This document shows, piece after piece, positions 60,115-64,000 of a DNA stretch of 64,000 nucleotides. The position numbers were made by a program, and so were the translations under genes. Position 1 is the first letter of the stretch, and every line of letters begins with the position of its first letter. The DNA comes from Avichristensenella sp031549905 (GTDB taxonomy: Bacteria; Bacillota; Clostridia; Christensenellales; Aristaeellaceae): positions 7,383 to 71,382 of the forward strand of contig JAVBPC010000010.1 in assembly GCA_031549905.1 (NCBI GenBank), given 5' to 3'. A model generated the notes under the pieces. The model saw only the letters and a list, made by a program, of their open reading frames with translations, had not been told where the DNA came from and ran no database searches.

Positions 60115-61320
60115 CTAGCGCGCGCCCAGCCTGCTTGCAACGGCATCCAGGAACCCCTGCGAGGTGACCGCTGTCGGCGTCATCCCCTCGACAAGGCCCG
60201 CCAGATCGCGCGTGACGATGCCCGCCTCCACCGTATTAAGCGCCGCCTTCTCCAGCGCATTCGCGAATGTGACCAGATCCGCTTGCCCGTCCAGCTCGCC
60301 GCGCTTTTTCAGCGCGCCGCTCCAGGCAAACAGCGTCGCCATGGGGTTGGTGGATGTCTCCTCGCCCTTTAGGTGGCGGTAATAATGGCGCGTGACCGTG
60401 CCGTGCGCCGCCTCATACTCGAAGCAGCCGTCCGGGCTGACAAGCACGCTGGTCATCATCGCAAGCGAACCGAACGCCGTGGATACCAAGTCGCTCATCA
60501 CATCGCCGTCATAGTTCTTGCATGCCCATACCATGCCGCCTTCCGAGCGGATGATGCGCGCCACGGCGTCGTCGATCAAAGTATAGCTGTATTCAATGCC
60601 GCGCGCCGCAAACTGCGCACGGTATTCCTGTTCGTATAAGCGCTGGAATGTCTGCTTGAACGTCATGTCATACTGCTTGGAAATCGTATCTTTCGCAGCA
60701 AACCACAGGTCCTGCCGGACAGCCAGCGCGTAGCGGAAGCATGCGTGCGCAAACGATTCGATGGAAGAAAGCGTATTGTGCATCGCCTGCAGGATGCCGG
60801 GCCCCGCAAAGGTAAAGACAGTGTCGCGGTAAGCCGTGCCGTCGTCGCCGGTAAACACAAGCTCCGCCTTGCCGGGGCCGGGCACCTGGTACTCCACAGC
60901 CTTGTATATATCGCCGTACGCATGCCTGGCGATGGTGATCGGCTTCTTCCAGCTGCGCACCACGGGCTTGATGTTTTGGGCCACAATCGGCGCGCGGAAC
61001 ACCGTGCCATCCAGAATCGCGCGCAGCGTCGCGTTCGGGCTTTTCCACATCGATTTCAGATGGTATTCATCCATCCGCTGGTCGTTAGGGGTGATTGTGG
61101 CGCACTTGACGCCTACGCCAAGCCTTCGGATCGCGTGGGCCGCTTCCACGGTGACACGGTCATCCGTCGCATCGCGGTTTTCAAGGCCTAAATCGTAGTA
61201 TTCTGTGTTCAGCGCAACAAATGGCTCCAGCAGCGTTTTTTTGATCTGCCGCCACAGGATACGGGTCATTTCGTCTCCGTCCAGCTCGGCAATGGGGTTT
61301 TGCATCGGGATCAGGCGCAT
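60115..61320 (-). CDS. icd: NADP-type isocitrate dehydrogenase
   Basis: A 401-residue enzyme that oxidises isocitrate to 2-oxoglutarate. The sequence is of the eukaryote-like dimeric subfamily: MQNPIAELDGDEMTRILWR at the start, SPNATLRAILDGTVFR containing the substrate-binding Ser, and AHGTVTRHYY. The ATG overlaps the stop of the aconitase gene by one base (TGATG), so the two steps are coupled. With citrate synthase at the window end, this gives a route from oxaloacetate to glutamate precursor. Confidence 0.94.
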   Translation of the reverse strand: MRLIPMQNPIAELDGDEMTRILWRQIKKTLLEPFVALNTEYYDLGLENRDATDDRVTVEAAHAIRRLGVGVKCATITPNDQRMDEYHLKSMWKSPNATLRAILDGTVFRAPIVAQNIKPVVRSWKKPITIARHAYGDIYKAVEYQVPGPGKAELVFTGDDGTAYRDTVFTFAGPGILQAMHNTLSSIESFAHACFRYALAVRQDLWFAAKDTISKQYDMTFKQTFQRLYEQEYRAQFAARGIEYSYTLIDDAVARIIRSEGGMVWACKNYDGDVMSDLVSTAFGSLAMMTSVLVSPDGCFEYEAAHGTVTRHYYRHLKGEETSTNPMATLFAWSGALKKRGELDGQADLVTFANALEKAALNTVEAGIVTRDLAGLVEGMTPTAVTSQGFLDAVASRLGAR

Positions 61321-63584
61321 CAGTCTTTCCCCTTTCCGCTTTGCGCGGCGTAATCGTTCATCAGGCAGCCGTTTAGCAGGATCTCGCGGGAGCGGGCATC
61401 CAGGCCTTTCAGGTACAGGGTGATATCTGTCGCCTTGCCGCCTGCAATCACCTTGGCGGGGATCGTCTCCGCGCCGTCCTGCACGGCCTTGCGGATGCCC
61501 GGAATGAAGATGAAGTCATCCGGCGCGTAGGGGAAGGGGGTGGCGTCATCCAGTGTAAACGGGATAAGCCCCCAGTTGATGCAGTTGGAACGGTAGCGCT
61601 TAGTAGCGTATTGGCGGCACAGGTTCGCCACGCCGCCCAGCACGCGCTGGCATGATGCCGCCTGTTCGCGCGCAGAGCCATCTCCAGGGCGCGTGGCGTA
61701 GATCGCGGAGCCAATCTGAGTCACGGGCAGCAGTGCGGCAGCATCGCCCACAAGCGAAAGCGCTTCCGCAATCTCTTGTGGCGCTTCGCCCGCAGCGCGG
61801 GCATCCTCAAGCGCCTGCGCGGCCTTGGCGCGGTTCACATATGCGGGATCGCGGCGGGATAGCGCAAACGACGCAAGGCGCATGGGGTTAGAGCGGTAGC
61901 TGGATGTTTCGCCGGACGGAATCAACTCATCGGTGGTGGTGACCTCATCGTGGATCACGCTGGCCAGCCGCATCAGCAGGTTTTCGCCAAGCGCGGGGAT
62001 CGGCGGCCAATCGGCAATGCCGGGGCCGTAGCGGAGCTGCTCATCCGGCGTGGGATGTCCAAAGCCGTTGTATACGCGGGTCTTGTAAGCGCCGCCCTCA
62101 AAGGGGATTCCTTCGGGGGCAGGGCGGTCATATTCGATGTCCGTCGCCGGGGTGAGGCGGCCGCCGTTCCTCGCGGTAGCGGCGATGGACCGGGCATCCA
62201 TCAAGGCAACTGCCGCCAGCTGGCCCTCGCCCGGCTTGGAGCCCTCGCGGTTTAAAAAGTTGCGCGTGGTATGGCGGATGGACAGCGCGCCCGTGGCGGG
62301 CACATCGCCCGCGCCAAAGCACGGCCCGCAGAAGCATGGCTTTATCAGCGCACCCTGCTCCAGCAGCGTGTTCAGCACGCCGGCTTTTTGCAGCGACAGC
62401 TGCACCGGCACGCTGGGCGGGTATACGCTGAGCGAAAACGCGCCCGCGCCCATGTCGCCGCCCCGCATGATCTCGGCGGCCTCTGCGATGTTGTCGTACA
62501 GGCCGCCTGCGCAGCCCGCGATGACGCCCTGATCCACGAATATGCCTTGGGGGGTCGCCTTGCTCTTCAGGGAGATCAGCGGCTTCCCGAACAGCTTTTC
62601 CGCCTCGCGGTCGCATTCGGCAAGGATATCGGGGTTTTCAAGCAGCGTGCGGATCGGATATGCGTTGGACGGATGGAACGGCAGCGCGATCATCGGCTCC
62701 ACCCGCGCAAGGTCGATCTTGATCACCGCGTCGTAATACGCTATGGGCGCGGGGGATAGCGGCTGGTATTCCTTTGCGCGGCCATGGCGGCGAAGGTACG
62801 CCTCCGTAACCTCATCTGTGACCCAAATGGAGGACAGGCACGCCGTCTCCGTTGTCATCACATCGATGCCAAGGCGGAAATCCATCGATAGACCCGCCAC
62901 GCCGGGGCCCGCGAATTCCAGCACTTTATTCTTGACAAATCCATTCCTGTAAACTGCCGCACACAGTGCAAGCGCCACATCGTGCGGGCCGACGCCGGGG
63001 CGCGGGGCGTTTTCTAGATAGACAAGCACAACCTCAGGCGGGGCAATATCATAGGTAGCCGAAAGCAGCTGCTTGACAATTTCCGGGCCGCCCTCTCCAA
63101 CGCCCATCGTGCCCAGCGGGCCATAGCGCGTGTGGCTGTCGCTGCCCAGGATCATCCGCCCGCAGCCCGCAAGCTGTTCCCTGGCATACTGGTGGATAAC
63201 CGCAAGGTTTGCGGGGACATAGATGCCGCCGTATTTTTTTGCAGCGGAAAGGCCAAAGAGGTGGTCATCCTCATTGATGGTGCCGCCGACCGCGCACAGG
63301 CTGTTGTGGCAGTTGGTCAGCGCATACGGCACGGGGAACTCCGTCAGGCCGCTGGCCCTGGCCGTTTGCACAATGCCGACATAGGTGATGTCATGGCTGA
63401 TGAGCGCATCAAACGTGATGCGCAGTGCGCCTTCGTCACCTTTGCTATGCGCGCGGAGGATTGACGCGGCCAGCGTACCCACCCGTGCATCAGATGGGTT
63501 TGGCAGCGCCTTTTGCGCGGCTTCTTCCTCTGAAATAAGGATGCCGTTTGAAAGGTATGCGCCTTGCGGCGATACAGTGATCAT
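61320..63584 (-). CDS. Aconitase-family hydratase
   Basis: A 754-residue protein of the aconitase superfamily; ATG at 63584 follows AAGGAGGG, while the frame's first ATG lies upstream of any binding site. ILGSDSHTRYGPLGTMGVGEGG is the aconitase signature, CFCGPCFGAGD provides two of the iron-sulfur cysteines, and NWGLIPF with the RSNCINW region belongs to the C-terminal swivelling domain. Citrate to isocitrate conversion is the best call because icd follows and citrate synthase is divergent. Confidence 0.88.
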   Translation of the reverse strand: MITVSPQGAYLSNGILISEEEAAQKALPNPSDARVGTLAASILRAHSKGDEGALRITFDALISHDITYVGIVQTARASGLTEFPVPYALTNCHNSLCAVGGTINEDDHLFGLSAAKKYGGIYVPANLAVIHQYAREQLAGCGRMILGSDSHTRYGPLGTMGVGEGGPEIVKQLLSATYDIAPPEVVLVYLENAPRPGVGPHDVALALCAAVYRNGFVKNKVLEFAGPGVAGLSMDFRLGIDVMTTETACLSSIWVTDEVTEAYLRRHGRAKEYQPLSPAPIAYYDAVIKIDLARVEPMIALPFHPSNAYPIRTLLENPDILAECDREAEKLFGKPLISLKSKATPQGIFVDQGVIAGCAGGLYDNIAEAAEIMRGGDMGAGAFSLSVYPPSVPVQLSLQKAGVLNTLLEQGALIKPCFCGPCFGAGDVPATGALSIRHTTRNFLNREGSKPGEGQLAAVALMDARSIAATARNGGRLTPATDIEYDRPAPEGIPFEGGAYKTRVYNGFGHPTPDEQLRYGPGIADWPPIPALGENLLMRLASVIHDEVTTTDELIPSGETSSYRSNPMRLASFALSRRDPAYVNRAKAAQALEDARAAGEAPQEIAEALSLVGDAAALLPVTQIGSAIYATRPGDGSAREQAASCQRVLGGVANLCRQYATKRYRSNCINWGLIPFTLDDATPFPYAPDDFIFIPGIRKAVQDGAETIPAKVIAGGKATDITLYLKGLDARSREILLNGCLMNDYAAQSGKGKD

Positions 63585-63609
63585 ATATGCAACCCTCCTT
63601 GGGAGCACC

Positions 63610-63638
63610 ATTGTAACATAGCAGGGAAAGAAAGGCAA
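63610..63638 (-). promoter_or_regulatory. Promoter of the aconitase-icd operon
   Basis: TTGCCT (63633-63638) and TACAAT (63610-63615) are 17 bases apart on the reverse strand; TG ahead of the -10 box makes it an extended type. Confidence 0.7.
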
Positions 63639-63707
63639 GCGTGATGCATGAAAGCGTATTGCAAATTCCCAAATTGGCGCGCATAGTCATCATTACGACG
63701 CGTAAAG

Positions 63708-63733
63708 TGCAAGAAGAAAAATATGTTCTTGCA
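63708..63733. promoter_or_regulatory. Perfect palindrome, probable operator for citrate synthase
   Basis: TGCAAGAA (63708-63715), ten bases, TTCTTGCA (63726-63733). The right half overlaps the -35 box of the citrate synthase promoter, so a bound protein would block it. The divergent aconitase promoter lies about 70 bases away and may also respond. Candidates are a LysR-type or CcpC-like citrate regulator, or a GntR-type protein. Confidence 0.7.
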
Positions 63734-63757
63734 ATTTTGGAAAAGCCGCGCTATAAT
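63729..63757 (+). promoter_or_regulatory. Promoter of citrate synthase
   Basis: TTGCAA (63729-63734) and consensus TATAAT (63752-63757) with a 17-base spacer; the start is expected near 63764. Confidence 0.8.
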
Positions 63758-63795
63758 ACGGAACCAATCACACCAACACAAGAGGGGGCATAAAC

Positions 63796-64000
63796 ATGCA
63801 GCACGCGGTTGACGAAGTATTGATGGGGTACGTCAAAAAACTTTGCGGGGATATCCAAAGGCAGTATCAGATCCCGCCGGAGGAGTTTGACAACGAAAAC
63901 ATCAAGCGCGGGCTGCGCAACGCCAACGGCACCGGCGTGATTGCGGGTGTGACCCGGATTGGCAGCGTGCGCGGCTATCAAATGGTGGATGGCGCGCCCG
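63796..64000 (+). CDS. gltA: Citrate synthase, N-terminal part
   Basis: The frame starts at ATG 63796 after GAGGGGG and runs off the window. The 68 visible residues include IPPEEFDNENIKRGLRNANG and TGVIAGVTRIGSVRGY, which match the N-terminal domain of clostridial citrate synthases. Catalytic His and Asp residues lie beyond the window. Position opposite aconitase and icd supports the role: condensation of oxaloacetate and acetyl-CoA. Confidence 0.88.
   Translation, partial: MQHAVDEVLMGYVKKLCGDIQRQYQIPPEEFDNENIKRGLRNANGTGVIAGVTRIGSVRGYQMVDGAP

Overview
The window reads as chromosome from a moderately high-GC, endospore-forming Firmicute of the class Clostridia. The evidence is a murA-spoIID-spoIIQ sporulation cluster, YesM/YesN-type two-component regulation of a sugar ABC transporter, strong AGGAGG-type ribosome binding sites with frequent TTG and GTG starts, and sigma-A-like promoters. 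No 16S gene or other marker allows a finer placement.

Layout. Positions 1-2621 hold the end of a sugar locus (GH2 C-terminus, URO-D-fold protein, GH172/DUF2961 protein). Then come recQ, a reverse-strand 2-hydroxyacid dehydrogenase and a YkvI-like membrane protein. A reverse six-gene run (13905 to 6678) encodes a YesL-type membrane protein, a methyltransferase, Hsp33, a TPR protein, a HEAT-like protein and a zinc-ribbon/TPR/chitobiase-like membrane protein. After a small DUF3892 gene come a heterodimeric ABC exporter, a fucose/arabinose isomerase-like protein, a flavin reductase, a sodium:solute symporter and a DUF3795 protein. murA-spoIID-spoIIQ-glmS form one forward operon. It is followed by a 160-bp imperfect inverted-repeat element, an isochorismatase-family hydrolase and tRNA-Pro(GGG).

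An 8.5-kb integrated element (28943-37473) sits in the 3' end of tRNA-Pro, bounded by 24-bp direct repeats. It carries integrase, repressor, excisionase, a primase/helicase-like replication protein, scaffold, capsid, a small-terminase-like protein and a large terminase split into separate ATPase and nuclease genes. It has no recognisable portal, protease, tail or lysis genes. I regard it as a candidate capsid-forming satellite (PICI-like element) or a strongly reduced prophage, and as the most interesting object here. Its replication gene also contains a 56-bp inverted repeat made of short tandem units.

Beyond the element lie a BcsA-like synthase with a PilZ domain plus a multi-pass partner (exopolysaccharide under likely c-di-GMP control), and then a large carbohydrate locus (42065-58612). 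On the reverse strand it has two ABC permeases, a binding protein, an MFS carrier, a serine hydrolase, a Gfo/Idh oxidoreductase and the YesM/YesN pair. On the forward strand it has a GH4 glycosidase, an epimerase-like protein, a DHDPS-family aldolase, a second Gfo/Idh enzyme and a NagB-like protein. The set suggests uptake and stepwise catabolism of an unusual, probably amino-sugar-containing glycoside. The window ends with a GtrA-like protein, a methyltransferase, isocitrate dehydrogenase, aconitase and, divergently, the start of citrate synthase: the oxidative TCA branch to 2-oxoglutarate, sharing an intergenic region with a perfect operator-like palindrome.
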